Part shown: positions 44,816 through 53,938 of the stretch, piece after piece
Position numbering within the stretch: position 1 is the first letter of the stretch
Layout of the letters: each line of letters begins with the position of its first letter
DNA from: Cerasicoccus sp. TK19100
Lineage (GTDB): Bacteria; Verrucomicrobiota; Verrucomicrobiia; Opitutales; Cerasicoccaceae
Direction of reading: 5' to 3'
Assembly: GCF_027257155.1 (NCBI RefSeq)
Contig: NZ_JAPWDU010000004.1
Span: forward strand, 372,001-436,000
DNA length: 64,000 bases
Position numbers and translations under genes: made by a program
The notes under the pieces: generated by a model
What the model was told of the DNA's origin: nothing
Seen by the model: the letters and a program-made list of their open reading frames with translations, nothing else
The model's database searches: none

Positions 44816-46759
44816 ATGCGAAAATTGAATGCATTGTTGCTTCTCGCTTTTAGTATTAGCGGCCTCAACAGCCACGCCGCCGATACCCAAGAAATACTGG
44901 ATCTCGATTCCCCCACGATCACCGAGTCCATCAAACCCAGCTCCTCCCAAGTCACGGTTGAGGAAAGCACGAACGCCAGCGAACCCGGTGTGATCATGAC
45001 CGTCACACCCGGCAGCGAAAATTACCCCGGCATAGAGTTTCAACCAACGACAGGGACTTCCTGGGATTTATCGAACTACGGCCATGTCGCCGTGACCGTC
45101 ACCAACATTGGTAAAGAGTCGATGTCAGTAAGCCTGCGCGTTGACAACGCCTACGAGGCCGGTTCATCCCCATGGAACACCGAGAATACTTACCTGAAAG
45201 AAGGCCAAACCAAAACGATTAAAGTCATTTTCGGCTACGCCAATGGCAACAAGCCCAGCTACAAGCTGGACCCTGCAAAAATCACCCGTATCCTCGTCTT
45301 CACCGGCAAAGTTAAGGACGAGCGCAAGCTGCTGATCCAATCTCTGGTGGCCGGTGGACCGTCCGGTGAGAAGCCGCCTGTCGACCCGAGCAAAATCAAA
45401 GTGGCCCCGCAAAATGGCTACATTCTCGGGCAAGGCATTCCGCTCGATGTGGACAAGCAAGTGAAGGTTGACGGCGATGTCCACGTGCGTCCATCTCCCG
45501 AGGACAAACACGCGCTGCAAATCGCTTTCAGCGATAAAGGCCAATATGCGAAAGTATCACCGCCCCAAGGCAAGTGGCGCCTGATTGACGGAAACCAAGT
45601 CGTCTTCAAGGTTCGCAATATGGGTAGCTCCAGCGTCTCCCCGACGATCAAACTCGATAGCGAGAAAGGCCCCACCAGCGGCAGCCAGCCCAAGAGCCCC
45701 ATCGCACCGGGAGAAACCGGCGAGATCATTGTCTCCTTTATTCCAGAAACTCCATGGCGCGGCATCACTGGGTCCAGCAAGACGAACTGGGATGGAGAGA
45801 AAGGCACCGGCACCCGTTTTGCCAGCGACAAGGTAAAGAACTTCATCGTCTCCGCCGACGCCCAAGGCGGCAAGCAAGTGATCGAAATCATTTCCGCCAA
45901 GCTCGATGCCCCAAGCATCCAGCTTCCCGAGTGGGTTGGCAAGCGTCCACCTGTGGAGGGAGATTGGAAACTGACCTTCGAAGAGGAGTTCAAAGGCGAC
46001 ACCATTGACCTGACAAAGTGGAATATCTACACCGAAAACTACTGGGACAAGCGCACGCACTTTTCCAAAGACAATGTAATCATCGAAGACGGCACAGCCA
46101 TTTTGCGCTACGAGAAAAAGCGCGGTCATCACAACGACGACCCCAATGGCAAAGTCACCGACTATGCATCCGGCTTTCTTGATACCTACGGCAAATGGGT
46201 TCAGCGCTATGGCTACTTCGAGGCACGTATGAAGCTTCCAACCGCGCCCGGCGTTTGGCCCGCGCTTTGGCTCATGCCTGATCGCGGCATCGACGAAGGC
46301 CCCCAATGGAAGCGTGCCGACACCGGACGCGGCGGCATGGAGTTTGACATCATGGAATACCTCAGCGGTTGGGGCCCCTACCGCTACAATATCGCCTTCC
46401 ACTGGGACGGCTATGGCAAGGACCACAAGCAAACCGGCACCGAGCAGATCTATGTCGCCCACGACGAGGATGGCTACATCACCACCGGCCTGCTCTGGCT
46501 GCCTGGCTACGCTGCAATCTACAACAACGGACGTCTGGTCGCCGAATGGGAAACGACGCGCATTTCCGATGTCCCGGCCGACATCATGTTCACCCATGTA
46601 TCTGGTGGCTGGGCCAATGTCCCGCTACAAGACGAGCCGTTACCGGATGATTTCGTGATCGACTACGTCCGGGCCTGGCAGCGCGCCGACTTGGCATCAG
46701 ACGTCGACGGCGTGAAGTCCACCCAGACAACTCCGGCGGCTCCAACCACCAAAGACTAA
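44816..46759 (+). CDS. Secreted GH16 beta-glucanase with two N-terminal CBM-like domains
   Basis: A 647-residue exported enzyme. Signal peptide to about residue 22 (LNSHA). Two related beta-sandwich domains follow (about 25-180 and 195-375), each with a conserved pattern of a VxVTN/FKVRN strand and a glycine-turn GETGEIIV/GQTKTIKV strand, probably carbohydrate-binding. The GH16 domain (about 383-635) has WKLTFEEEFKGD, RYGYFEARMKLP, WPALWLMPDRG and the catalytic EFDIMEY with nucleophile Glu509 and acid/base Glu514, then NIAFHWDGYG and VIDYVRAWQ. It likely cleaves a beta-1,3 or mixed-linkage glucan. It faces the GH1-AraC gene across a shared promoter region. Confidence 0.92.
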   Translation: MRKLNALLLLAFSISGLNSHAADTQEILDLDSPTITESIKPSSSQVTVEESTNASEPGVIMTVTPGSENYPGIEFQPTTGTSWDLSNYGHVAVTVTNIGKESMSVSLRVDNAYEAGSSPWNTENTYLKEGQTKTIKVIFGYANGNKPSYKLDPAKITRILVFTGKVKDERKLLIQSLVAGGPSGEKPPVDPSKIKVAPQNGYILGQGIPLDVDKQVKVDGDVHVRPSPEDKHALQIAFSDKGQYAKVSPPQGKWRLIDGNQVVFKVRNMGSSSVSPTIKLDSEKGPTSGSQPKSPIAPGETGEIIVSFIPETPWRGITGSSKTNWDGEKGTGTRFASDKVKNFIVSADAQGGKQVIEIISAKLDAPSIQLPEWVGKRPPVEGDWKLTFEEEFKGDTIDLTKWNIYTENYWDKRTHFSKDNVIIEDGTAILRYEKKRGHHNDDPNGKVTDYASGFLDTYGKWVQRYGYFEARMKLPTAPGVWPALWLMPDRGIDEGPQWKRADTGRGGMEFDIMEYLSGWGPYRYNIAFHWDGYGKDHKQTGTEQIYVAHDEDGYITTGLLWLPGYAAIYNNGRLVAEWETTRISDVPADIMFTHVSGGWANVPLQDEPLPDDFVIDYVRAWQRADLASDVDGVKSTQTTPAAPTTKD

Positions 46760-47036
46760 CGTCAGAGCACGCCGTCGAAATTGCAGACGGAATCCACAAT
46801 AACCCTCCTATCAAAATACAGTTTTTGACACGGGTGTTCCCTTCCAGTGGTCAGCAATATGCAATTCTGAAAGCAGATACGAACTATCCCCCTCTACGGG
46901 AAACATGTTACTATCTTAACACGTTAATGCCTGTTGCATCAATAAAAGCACTGTAAGCGCTAGATTCAATGTGCATTCGCCACCCCAAAACAACCAATCA
47001 GCGTCGAAATACGGTGCTTGTTAACCATTAAAATCG
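46760..47036. other. 277-base gap before a PEP-CTERM gene
   Basis: No gene or terminator is evident. TTTTTGACA around 46815 could be part of a promoter for the PEP-CTERM gene, but no good -10 could be assigned. Confidence 0.35.
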
Positions 47037-47867
47037 ATGAAAATACAATCCCTCCTAACATCTATTGCCCTGGCTAGCGTTTGCCCGCTTGGAGCCGCAA
47101 CGATTCCTTACACGAACGACTTCAGCGGAGTCGGTGATAACACCGCGTTCCCTGCTGAAAACACGGATGCAGAATGGACAGTCTCGTCCGGTTCCTACCA
47201 GTGGAACTACTCCAGCACAGTCGGTGGCGGCTCCCCGTCCACTGCATCTTTGCCAATCACGAACGCAGGAGGATCGTCGTTCACGTTGGAGACTCAGTTC
47301 ACGCTTTCCAGCCTTGGCAACTTACAAAGCACCGCACAAACGCTCGGCTTCGGTCTCTTTGGTGCCGACAGCGCTTTCAGCGGCTCCGGCTCCAGTGGTG
47401 GCAATGCTTACTACCTTGCAGACTTCAGCTATGCCAATGGCAATGCCTCGTCCACAGAAGGCCTTTTACGCATTCTGCGATTGGGCGATTCCGGCTCCGG
47501 TTTCAGCGTAACCACCACGGGCCTGGCCGATGATAACAGCGGCAGCAGCATCCTGGCGGTGAACCTTGATACCACCTACACCTTACGTCTCGAAACAACC
47601 ATTGCCGGTAGCACGCTCAACATGACCTTGAGCCTCTATGACGCCACTGGCACGTCGCAAATCGGCACCTCAGCCATCGTCAGCGATACCTCACCCTTAA
47701 CCGGTGAAAACTTCGGCTATCGCAACCGTTCGGCGCTGGGCGGCAACTCGACAAGCATCAGCTTCGACAACTTCGAGATGGCCAACATCCCCGAGCCAGG
47801 CACATACGCGCTGTTGATTGGCTCAGCTCTCGGTGCCTTGGCATTCGTTCGCCGACGCCGCGCATAA
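47037..47867 (+). CDS. PEP-CTERM sorting domain protein in the glucan locus
   Basis: A 276-residue exported protein with a signal peptide (to about residue 21, GAA), a beta-rich body of the concanavalin-like type (FSGVGDNTAFP, FTLETQFTLSSLG, YTLRLETTIAGSTLNMTLSLYD) and the end IPEPGTYALL, hydrophobic helix, RRRRA. The body pattern resembles lectin-like domains in other secreted glucan-binding proteins, so it may bind polysaccharide at the surface. A strong terminator follows. Confidence 0.88.
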   Translation: MKIQSLLTSIALASVCPLGAATIPYTNDFSGVGDNTAFPAENTDAEWTVSSGSYQWNYSSTVGGGSPSTASLPITNAGGSSFTLETQFTLSSLGNLQSTAQTLGFGLFGADSAFSGSGSSGGNAYYLADFSYANGNASSTEGLLRILRLGDSGSGFSVTTTGLADDNSGSSILAVNLDTTYTLRLETTIAGSTLNMTLSLYDATGTSQIGTSAIVSDTSPLTGENFGYRNRSALGGNSTSISFDNFEMANIPEPGTYALLIGSALGALAFVRRRRA

Positions 47868-47883
47868 GACCTAGCTTTTTCTC

Positions 47884-47920
47884 AAAGGGCCAGTTCGGTT
47901 GCGGACTGGCCCTTTTCTTT
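47884..47920 (+). terminator. Intrinsic terminator
   Basis: AAAGGGCCAGT / ACTGGCCCTTT stem with a loop of about 10 bases, followed by a T-rich tail (TTCTTT), 16 bases after the PEP-CTERM stop. Confidence 0.9.
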
Positions 47921-48223
47921 GCCCAACCAACAACCCAACACCGACTCAGTCGATCGCCTTGATCGTCGTTTAGAGCGCACGCCATCAGAATCAGCGAGTG
48001 CAGGATCAGCACGATCAGAAATTTACAGAGGCCAAGGCAGGGATAGACTATCGGCCAATCAATATCCGTGCTAGAATGATTTCATTAGCGGCATTAACGC
48101 CATGTGCTTTGCACGCATTTCACTGCGGTTAGCCGAACGGTAATCGTAGATATGGTGAGTCAGAAAAATCGCCATTGCACTGGCACTCACAGTGTAAGCC
48201 AGATAAAAATAAACATACCAAAC
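47921..48223. other. Leader of the third GH16 gene
   Basis: About 300 bases. An in-frame ATG at 48104 exists, but the signal peptide begins at 48224, so most of this is probably leader. The shared word GGATAGACTAT lies at 48041-48051. Confidence 0.5.
48041..48051 (+). promoter_or_regulatory. Shared GGATAGACTAT word before the third GH16 gene
   Basis: An exact 11-base match to the reverse complement of 44725-44735, where it is one arm of an inverted repeat before the second GH16 gene. It is 173 bases before the preferred start here. Confidence 0.4.
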
Positions 48224-49579
48224 ATGAGACCCCCATCCATTTTCAAACTAGCCACCCTGAACTGTGCCTTGCTCCTGCTGGCACCATTCACCTCGTTTGC
48301 TGACCAGCCAATCACCACCAAAGAGGCTCAGGAACTGCGCGCTAGTGTTGAAGCGATCCAGGCAGAGCTCGTACGCATCAATGAACGACTCGACACGGTG
48401 CTAGGCGCACAAACAGAAAGCGTCACCGAAGTAGACCTCTACGACAACGGGAAAAAATACCCCCCGGCTGCCAAAGTGCGCATTGAAAGTTTTGATGTGC
48501 CGGTGAACGCCTCGGTCGTCCACGTGCCAGTCACCATGGACAAGCCCAGCCCCAACACCGTCATTGCCTATGTCCGCGTTTACAACGGCGAAGGTGGCCG
48601 CGCAAATCCCGATGCGACCAAGCCAGTCATTTTCCGCCCGGGTGACCCGCTGACCAAGACCGTCAGCTTCGATGTTCGCGACATGAAGGCGGGCAACAAC
48701 CTTAAGGCCGTCCAACCTTCCGTGCCCGATGGCGCGTATCGATCCGGTGGCGGCATCCTCATCACCGCGAAGGAAGGCGCGATCAATGAACCCATTGAAG
48801 GCGGCAGTGAGCCAATTACGTTCAAGCCCTACGGCAAGCTTTGCTATGAAGCCACGGGCGAAACAATCCAGTATGATGACAAGGGCGGCCCAGGCGTTTT
48901 CTCCACCTCCCTTTCCCACGGCCGCACCCAAGTAGGCAATGGCGAAACCGGATACTACGGCACTGTCGACATGGGCGGTCTCATAAGAACGCCGGAAGGT
49001 TTAGTGTTGTCCACCCGGCGCCTGGATACCCCGGTGGAAGTCGGCTCTCCGGCAACTGCTTATCCATTTCTCGCCGTGATGTTGTCGGGTCATAAAACAC
49101 CAGACACTTACTTCAAATATGGCAGCGTCGAATGGGTCGCAAAAATGCCGAACCGCTTTGGCTCGTGGCCTGCGCTATGGCTCTTGCCGACGGGAGGATG
49201 GCCGCCGGAGATCGACGTTTACGAAGGCTTTGGCTACAACGGCTCCTGGAAGTTTTCGTCGGACCTCTCCACCAATCTTCACGGCGGGGATAATCTATCG
49301 CGCACTTTTACACGCCCAGCAATGCGCATGAAGATGAGTACATTTGGCCTGCCCAACACGCTTGATACCGAATTCCACAAGTTCGCCGTAACGGTGGACC
49401 CCGAGTGGATCATCATGTTCGTGGATGACATCGAGACCATGCGCTACGCGAACCCGTTTCAGGGCGAAACTTGGTACCCCTTGACCAACGTCGCCGTTAA
49501 GGCCAAGGTGGATTCACCTTACGATGCAGGATCCGGCGACATGGTTCTCCAATCACTGAAAGTCTGGCGGGCCGAATAA
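48224..49579 (+). CDS. Secreted GH16-family protein with N-terminal coiled coil
   Basis: A 451-residue exported protein. Signal peptide MRPPSIFKLATLNCALLLL to TSFA. A short predicted coiled coil follows (ITTKEAQELRASVEAI to RINERLDTVL, about 27-58), then a beta domain (about 70-190, SVVHVPVTMDKPS) and a GH16-like fold: FKYGSVEWVAKMPN, SWPALWLLPTGGW and catalytic PEIDVYEG with Glu329, Asp331 and Glu334 of the ExDxxE motif. GH16 proteins with EIDVYE are divergent from typical laminarinases, so the substrate may differ. ATG 48224 is preferred over 48104 because the signal peptide starts there. Confidence 0.85.
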   Translation: MRPPSIFKLATLNCALLLLAPFTSFADQPITTKEAQELRASVEAIQAELVRINERLDTVLGAQTESVTEVDLYDNGKKYPPAAKVRIESFDVPVNASVVHVPVTMDKPSPNTVIAYVRVYNGEGGRANPDATKPVIFRPGDPLTKTVSFDVRDMKAGNNLKAVQPSVPDGAYRSGGGILITAKEGAINEPIEGGSEPITFKPYGKLCYEATGETIQYDDKGGPGVFSTSLSHGRTQVGNGETGYYGTVDMGGLIRTPEGLVLSTRRLDTPVEVGSPATAYPFLAVMLSGHKTPDTYFKYGSVEWVAKMPNRFGSWPALWLLPTGGWPPEIDVYEGFGYNGSWKFSSDLSTNLHGGDNLSRTFTRPAMRMKMSTFGLPNTLDTEFHKFAVTVDPEWIIMFVDDIETMRYANPFQGETWYPLTNVAVKAKVDSPYDAGSGDMVLQSLKVWRAE

Positions 49580-49958
49580 GCCTGCTGACTGTCGCTCGCA
49601 CTGCCCTGAATGTCAGGAGCCGTACACTAACCAAGTGTACGCTCATAAACTGGTCGTGAACCATCGTCGGTAGCGGAATCTGGACTACGTGAACGCCAGC
49701 CTCATGGCCTGGTCTTCACGCAAAATTTAGCAAACAAATCGAAGACCGCAACGAGGCTTCATTGTATATTACAAAGGTTGCATGGCGGCGTTATTACAAT
49801 CGAAAAACCGATATCGGCGATGTGCAAATTATGGATCGGCTTTCGACTAACCGTATCGCTCAGCATCCATTACTATAGCGGCATAGAAGTCAGCCAGCGC
49901 TCTCGTAATAAATTTGAGACACATACTTTGGCACCGCAACAAGCATAGTCGATATGCC
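49580..49958. other. 379-base gap with an inverted repeat
   Basis: No gene is seen. CGTACACT (49621-49628) and AGTGTACG (49634-49641) form a perfect 8-bp stem around five bases, 41 bases after the GH16 stop. Without a T-run it is a doubtful terminator. The last 100 bases are AT-rich and probably contain the GH5 promoter. Confidence 0.5.
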
Positions 49959-51038
49959 ATGATTCAAACTACAGTTCCATTTCTGCGCGCCGAACGCTTT
50001 CGTCGTGGCATCAATCTGAGCCATTGGTTTTCTCAGGTGTACACAGAGCGCGGTTACAGCTTCGAGCATTTTGATACCCACACCAATCGAGACGACATCG
50101 ACCTCATTGCATCGCTGGGCTTTGATCATGTGCGCTTACCTATCGCCTGCGAGCCCATTCTGGCCATGGGGTCTCCGGGCGAGTTGCCCCTCCAGTATTT
50201 GCAACGAATCGGCAGAGCGATTAGTCAGATACATGATGCAGGTATGGCCGTCATGGTGGACATCCATCCGGAGACAGCCTTTAAAGATGAGCTCGCTCGC
50301 TCCGATGAAGCTGTTGACACCTTTATCGCATTTTGGCGGACGTTTGCATCTTACCTTAGTGCATTCGACCCAGAGAAAACATTACTCGAAATTTTGAATG
50401 AACCCTGTGTTTGGAACCCGCCTCGCTGGTCTCAGATTCAACAGCGATGCGCCAAGGCGATCCGCGAACACGCACCGGACCACACTCTCGTCGTTTGCGG
50501 CGATCAATGGTCGCAATTACCGCAGCTGTTGGAGATCGAAATACCGGATGATTCCAATCAGATCATCAATTTCCACATGTATGAGCCCTCTTCGTTCACC
50601 CATCAGGGAGCGGGCTGGGGAAACCCCTGGATGCAACATACAATCGGCTTGACCTATCCCGCCGAACAGTCGAACGCACCAACACTTCTATGCGGCCAAA
50701 CCGATCAGGACGCCATTAAACAGCTACAGGAATATATCGAAACGGATTGGAACTCGCAGCGATATCGAGAATACCTCTCACCCGCGGTTGCCCTCGGAGA
50801 GCGACTACAGCTTCCTGTCATCTGCAATGAGTTCGGCGTCTATAAAGAATTTTGCGACCGCAATTCGCGCTTAGCGTGGATTCATGATGTGATCGAAAGT
50901 TTTGAGCGTGCCGGGATCGGCTGGACCATGTGGGACTACGCTGGCGACTTCTCGATCTTGAATTCCAAGGGAAGCACACGATCGCCAGACTACGAATTAT
51001 TGAAAATGATGGGCCTTCCGGTTAATAGCCACGTTTAA
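49959..51038 (+). CDS. Cytoplasmic GH5-family glucanase/glucosidase
   Basis: A 359-residue TIM-barrel glycoside hydrolase of family 5. The acid/base is Glu148 in LEILNEP and the nucleophile Glu291 in VICNEFGVY; other family stretches are RRGINLSHWF, FDHVRLPI and VMVDIHPE. There is no signal peptide, so it acts on oligosaccharides taken into the cell, or is exported some other way. It resembles exo-beta-1,3-glucanase or cellulase-like GH5 members; the substrate is not certain. ATG 49959 starts directly before the conserved N-terminus; a TTG-type extension to 49914 is unsupported. Confidence 0.87.
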   Translation: MIQTTVPFLRAERFRRGINLSHWFSQVYTERGYSFEHFDTHTNRDDIDLIASLGFDHVRLPIACEPILAMGSPGELPLQYLQRIGRAISQIHDAGMAVMVDIHPETAFKDELARSDEAVDTFIAFWRTFASYLSAFDPEKTLLEILNEPCVWNPPRWSQIQQRCAKAIREHAPDHTLVVCGDQWSQLPQLLEIEIPDDSNQIINFHMYEPSSFTHQGAGWGNPWMQHTIGLTYPAEQSNAPTLLCGQTDQDAIKQLQEYIETDWNSQRYREYLSPAVALGERLQLPVICNEFGVYKEFCDRNSRLAWIHDVIESFERAGIGWTMWDYAGDFSILNSKGSTRSPDYELLKMMGLPVNSHV

Positions 51039-51298
51039 CGCTGTAGCGTCCATTCAAGCGAGGCCATGGATCGAATGCAGCCTGAGGCGGCAGGGCTGGA
51101 GTGGGCTGGCCTAAGTTGTCGAAGCAAAGGCAGTGATCGGAATGCCAACGCAGCATCTTACGATCTGGCCCCAAGCGCCAAACCGACCGTTTTACCGTCC
51201 TGATGAGCAGGATTGACCTCTCGTTTACAAGCTCCGCCTGCGGCTACCTAGAGCAGCATTCGTTGACGCGCACAAAAGATTGCCAACGCGCTGTTCGG

Positions 51299-52582
51299 CT
51301 AAGCGCTTTTACGGTAGGCAATAACCGCACGAGCCCCGCCGAATCCCATCGCAGTTTTCAAGTGCGTCCGATGCTTTAGTGCAGTGGTTTCCCTGGATAA
51401 CTTCAACGGTATCTCCGGATCGACCTCCGTTAGCTGCGGATTGCCCGGCAGATAATCTCCATGCATACTCAGGATGCCGCCAATAATCTCCAGCACCGAG
51501 GTGGCACCCCCGGAGTGTCCCATAAAGCCCTTGAGCGCCATAACCGCTGGCAGTTGATCACCGAAAACTTGCACTAATGCCCGCGCCTCCGTCAGGTCGT
51601 TATACTGGGTTCCCGTGCCATGCGCATTATACACATCGATCGACTCCGGCGAGCAATCGCCCATACGCAAAACCGCGCGGATCGAATCGGCCAGTTGCCC
51701 CCCGCTCGTATCGGGAGAAGTGAAGTTAACGCTGGGGGCGGTGTCGGCGTCAAAGTGATCGTGGCGCTCATCAAACCCCAGGATTTCCGCCAGCGGTTGT
51801 GCGCCACGTTTCAAGGCGTCGCTCTTGCGCTCTAGGACGAGCACTCCCGCCCCCTCGGCCGGGCCAAAGCCGTTTCGCTTGGCATCAAAGGGGCGTGAAA
51901 TTCCCTCCGGGCTCATCGCGCGAGCGGCAAGAAAACTAGCCGACACAAAATCCGTTAGCGATGCCTCTGTCCCGCCAGCCAAGATAAATTTCGGGCCACC
52001 TGGTCGATTGAGCTGCAGAATATCACATGCTCGGATGATCGCCGTGAGCGAAGACGCGCAAGCCGTGTTCACTGTAAACGGCGTGCCTTGAAAATTGAAA
52101 TAGGTGCTAATGGCTGATGCCGACGCATTCGTCATATACATCGGCACGGCAAAAGGGGAAACTTTCTTGTCGTCCACGAAATCCCGATGCAAACGGTCGT
52201 AGCTTTCCACGCCATTGAGCGCGATGCCCATAATCACCGCGCTTTCAGCAAACGAAGGATCCTTCAGCAAGTCGTCATCGCCGATTAATCCGGCTTGCTC
52301 AGCGGCCAGTTTGGCAGCGATCAGCGCATACTGTGACATGCGATCAAGTCGCTTCGGTCGCACTGTGCTGCGGTATTTGGCTTCGGCCGGAAAGTGCAAA
52401 TAGTCCTCTGCATTGTGATTAGCAACTGGGCAGCCTTCCATTAGCTTATATTTTAAACTTTTCGTAAGACTTGAAATATTCTTATAGCCATGATTGCTTT
52501 GCTTAAGACTTTTGTCCATCGCATCGTTTCCAATTCCAATCGGGGAGACACCTCCCACACCGGTTATAACTATAGATTCCAT
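51299..52582 (-). CDS. Beta-ketoacyl-ACP synthase (KAS II-like)
   Basis: A 427-residue thiolase-fold condensing enzyme. The Cys-His-His triad is complete: Cys175 in NTACASSLTA, His321 in NAHGTGTQYND and His356 in GFMGHSGGATS. It elongates an acyl chain by malonyl condensation. The N-terminus MESIVITGVGGVSPIG starts where the family starts. It is divergent from an FabZ-like dehydratase and not near other fab genes, suggesting a specialised lipid or polyene pathway rather than housekeeping fatty acid synthesis. No acyl carrier protein gene is seen nearby. Its ATG shares two bases with the divergent gene's ATG. Confidence 0.92.
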   Translation of the reverse strand: MESIVITGVGGVSPIGIGNDAMDKSLKQSNHGYKNISSLTKSLKYKLMEGCPVANHNAEDYLHFPAEAKYRSTVRPKRLDRMSQYALIAAKLAAEQAGLIGDDDLLKDPSFAESAVIMGIALNGVESYDRLHRDFVDDKKVSPFAVPMYMTNASASAISTYFNFQGTPFTVNTACASSLTAIIRACDILQLNRPGGPKFILAGGTEASLTDFVSASFLAARAMSPEGISRPFDAKRNGFGPAEGAGVLVLERKSDALKRGAQPLAEILGFDERHDHFDADTAPSVNFTSPDTSGGQLADSIRAVLRMGDCSPESIDVYNAHGTGTQYNDLTEARALVQVFGDQLPAVMALKGFMGHSGGATSVLEIIGGILSMHGDYLPGNPQLTEVDPEIPLKLSRETTALKHRTHLKTAMGFGGARAVIAYRKSA

Positions 52583-53141
52583 GATTAAGTTTTTTAATAC
52601 TGCGTCTGCATTAGATTACGCAATCGAAAAAGAACAAGCGCTCGAAGAACCTCAAATTCGTGACTGCGAAACGGGGGGTTTATTCGGCCCTGAGTTTGGT
52701 AAACTCCCCAATGGCCGGTTCCTTCTGATCAATCGTGCCTACTTTCAGAAATACGAAAAAAATGAGGATGGCGTGTATGGTCGCGCCGTTGCGGAGTTCG
52801 ACTACACACCGGAAACCTGGTTCTTCAAAAACCACTTTCACGAAGACCCCGTCATGCCCGGCACCCTTCAAATCGAAGCCGTGCTGCAACTGGCGGGTCT
52901 GTATCTGGCATGGGCCGGAATCCCCGGCGTCGGTCGTGCGCGTGAAGTTGGCCGCACCGTGTTTTATGACGAAGTGCGGCCGGACACCGGTAGTAAATTC
53001 TGCTTCGAGCTATTGGTGACAAAGATTCAGGGTCGGGGGAAACTTTCCTTCCTCGCAGGTAACGCTCTAGGCTGCCTGGAGAACGGAGTCCGCGTCATGG
53101 CCATGGAGGGGATCAAGCTGATCAAAGCGATCAGAAGTTAA
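52581..53141 (+). CDS. FabA/FabZ-like 3-hydroxyacyl-ACP dehydratase
   Basis: A 186-residue hotdog-fold protein. The active-site region is FFKNHFHEDPVMPGTLQIEAVLQLAGLY, with the catalytic His in NHF and Glu in QIEA (as in FabZ; FabA has Asp). VGRTVFYDEVRPDTGSKFCFEL is the following strand pair. The first 50 residues (to KLPNGRFLLINRA) are longer than in FabZ. ATG 52581 is used because no other start lies before the conserved part; an extension to 52494 would run through the divergent ketosynthase. Together with that enzyme it could make a modified acyl chain. Confidence 0.85.
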   Translation: MIKFFNTASALDYAIEKEQALEEPQIRDCETGGLFGPEFGKLPNGRFLLINRAYFQKYEKNEDGVYGRAVAEFDYTPETWFFKNHFHEDPVMPGTLQIEAVLQLAGLYLAWAGIPGVGRAREVGRTVFYDEVRPDTGSKFCFELLVTKIQGRGKLSFLAGNALGCLENGVRVMAMEGIKLIKAIRS

Positions 53142-53241
53142 ATTTCTATGGATTAAGCCATCAGCACTGATTTTCATAAACAGCTGATTAGCATAGCTTA
53201 AAGCTCCTTCAAGGAATCTGATCTGCTTCTTCGCGCATTTT

Positions 53242-53259
53242 TCAAATAATCATTTGAAA
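53242..53259. promoter_or_regulatory. Candidate TetR operator
   Basis: TTCAAAT-AATC-ATTTGAA is a perfect 7+7 inverted repeat centred 38 bases before the tetR start. Size and place fit an autoregulatory TetR-family operator controlling the efflux operon. Confidence 0.6.
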
Positions 53260-53287
53260 CTTTTGTTTTATATGTTTGTTTGAATAA

Positions 53288-53938
53288 ATGATGCAGATCA
53301 GAACCAAAAAGTCGGAAGTAACCCGCGAGCGCATACTGAGTGTCGCCGCTGAGCACTTCGCCGCGCACGGCTACCACCAAGCGCGGGTAGCCGACATCTG
53401 CCGAAAAGCAGAAGCTAATCAAGCGGCGGTCAGCTATCATTTCGGCGGCAAGTACGAGCTCTACGAAGAAAGCCTGCGCTACGCGCTTGAGCTCGCCAAC
53501 GCCAAGTATCCACTGCCGGTAGATCAGTCGATTCAAGCCGAGGAGCGATTGAAACTTTTTCTGACGGCCGTCTGCCAGCGCATTTTCGATGAGAGCGAAG
53601 GCAGCCTTTTTCCCCGGATGATGGTGAAAGAGATGGCCGATCCCACCGAAGCACTCGAAACGATTTTGCGAGATTTGGTGGCAAACGAGCGCGACACCGT
53701 TATCGGCATCGTTCGTGAAATCCTCGGCCCCAAGGCAACGGAGGAAGACATTATTCTGAGCCATCTATCCATCGTGGCGCTATTCCAGTTTTTCAACTTC
53801 AGCCGCTCGATCCGCCAGTTGCTGCAACGCAAAATGCGCAGACTGCCACCCAATGTTGAGAACGTGATCGACCACACCATCGGCTTTGCGCTTGCGGGTA
53901 TTCACCACAAACAAGCGGAGATCGCCGCCCGTGCTTAA
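53288..53938 (+). CDS. TetR-family regulator of the efflux operon (CecR-like)
   Basis: A 216-residue TetR-type repressor. The N-terminal DNA-binding part is TRERILSVAAEHFAAHGY and DICRKAEANQAAVSYHFGGKYELYEESL. The C-terminal part (MMVKEMADPTEALETIL and DIILSHLSIVALFQFFNFSR) matches the CecR/YbiH (DUF1956) ligand domain. It probably controls the four transport genes downstream through the 18-bp palindrome in its own leader. Its stop overlaps the start of the next gene by 8 bp. Ligand unknown. Confidence 0.92.
   Translation: MMQIRTKKSEVTRERILSVAAEHFAAHGYHQARVADICRKAEANQAAVSYHFGGKYELYEESLRYALELANAKYPLPVDQSIQAEERLKLFLTAVCQRIFDESEGSLFPRMMVKEMADPTEALETILRDLVANERDTVIGIVREILGPKATEEDIILSHLSIVALFQFFNFSRSIRQLLQRKMRRLPPNVENVIDHTIGFALAGIHHKQAEIAARA

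Noticed and set aside
45557-46597. 346-codon minus-strand open frame
   Set aside because: Antisense to a GH16 gene whose catalytic residues are certain.
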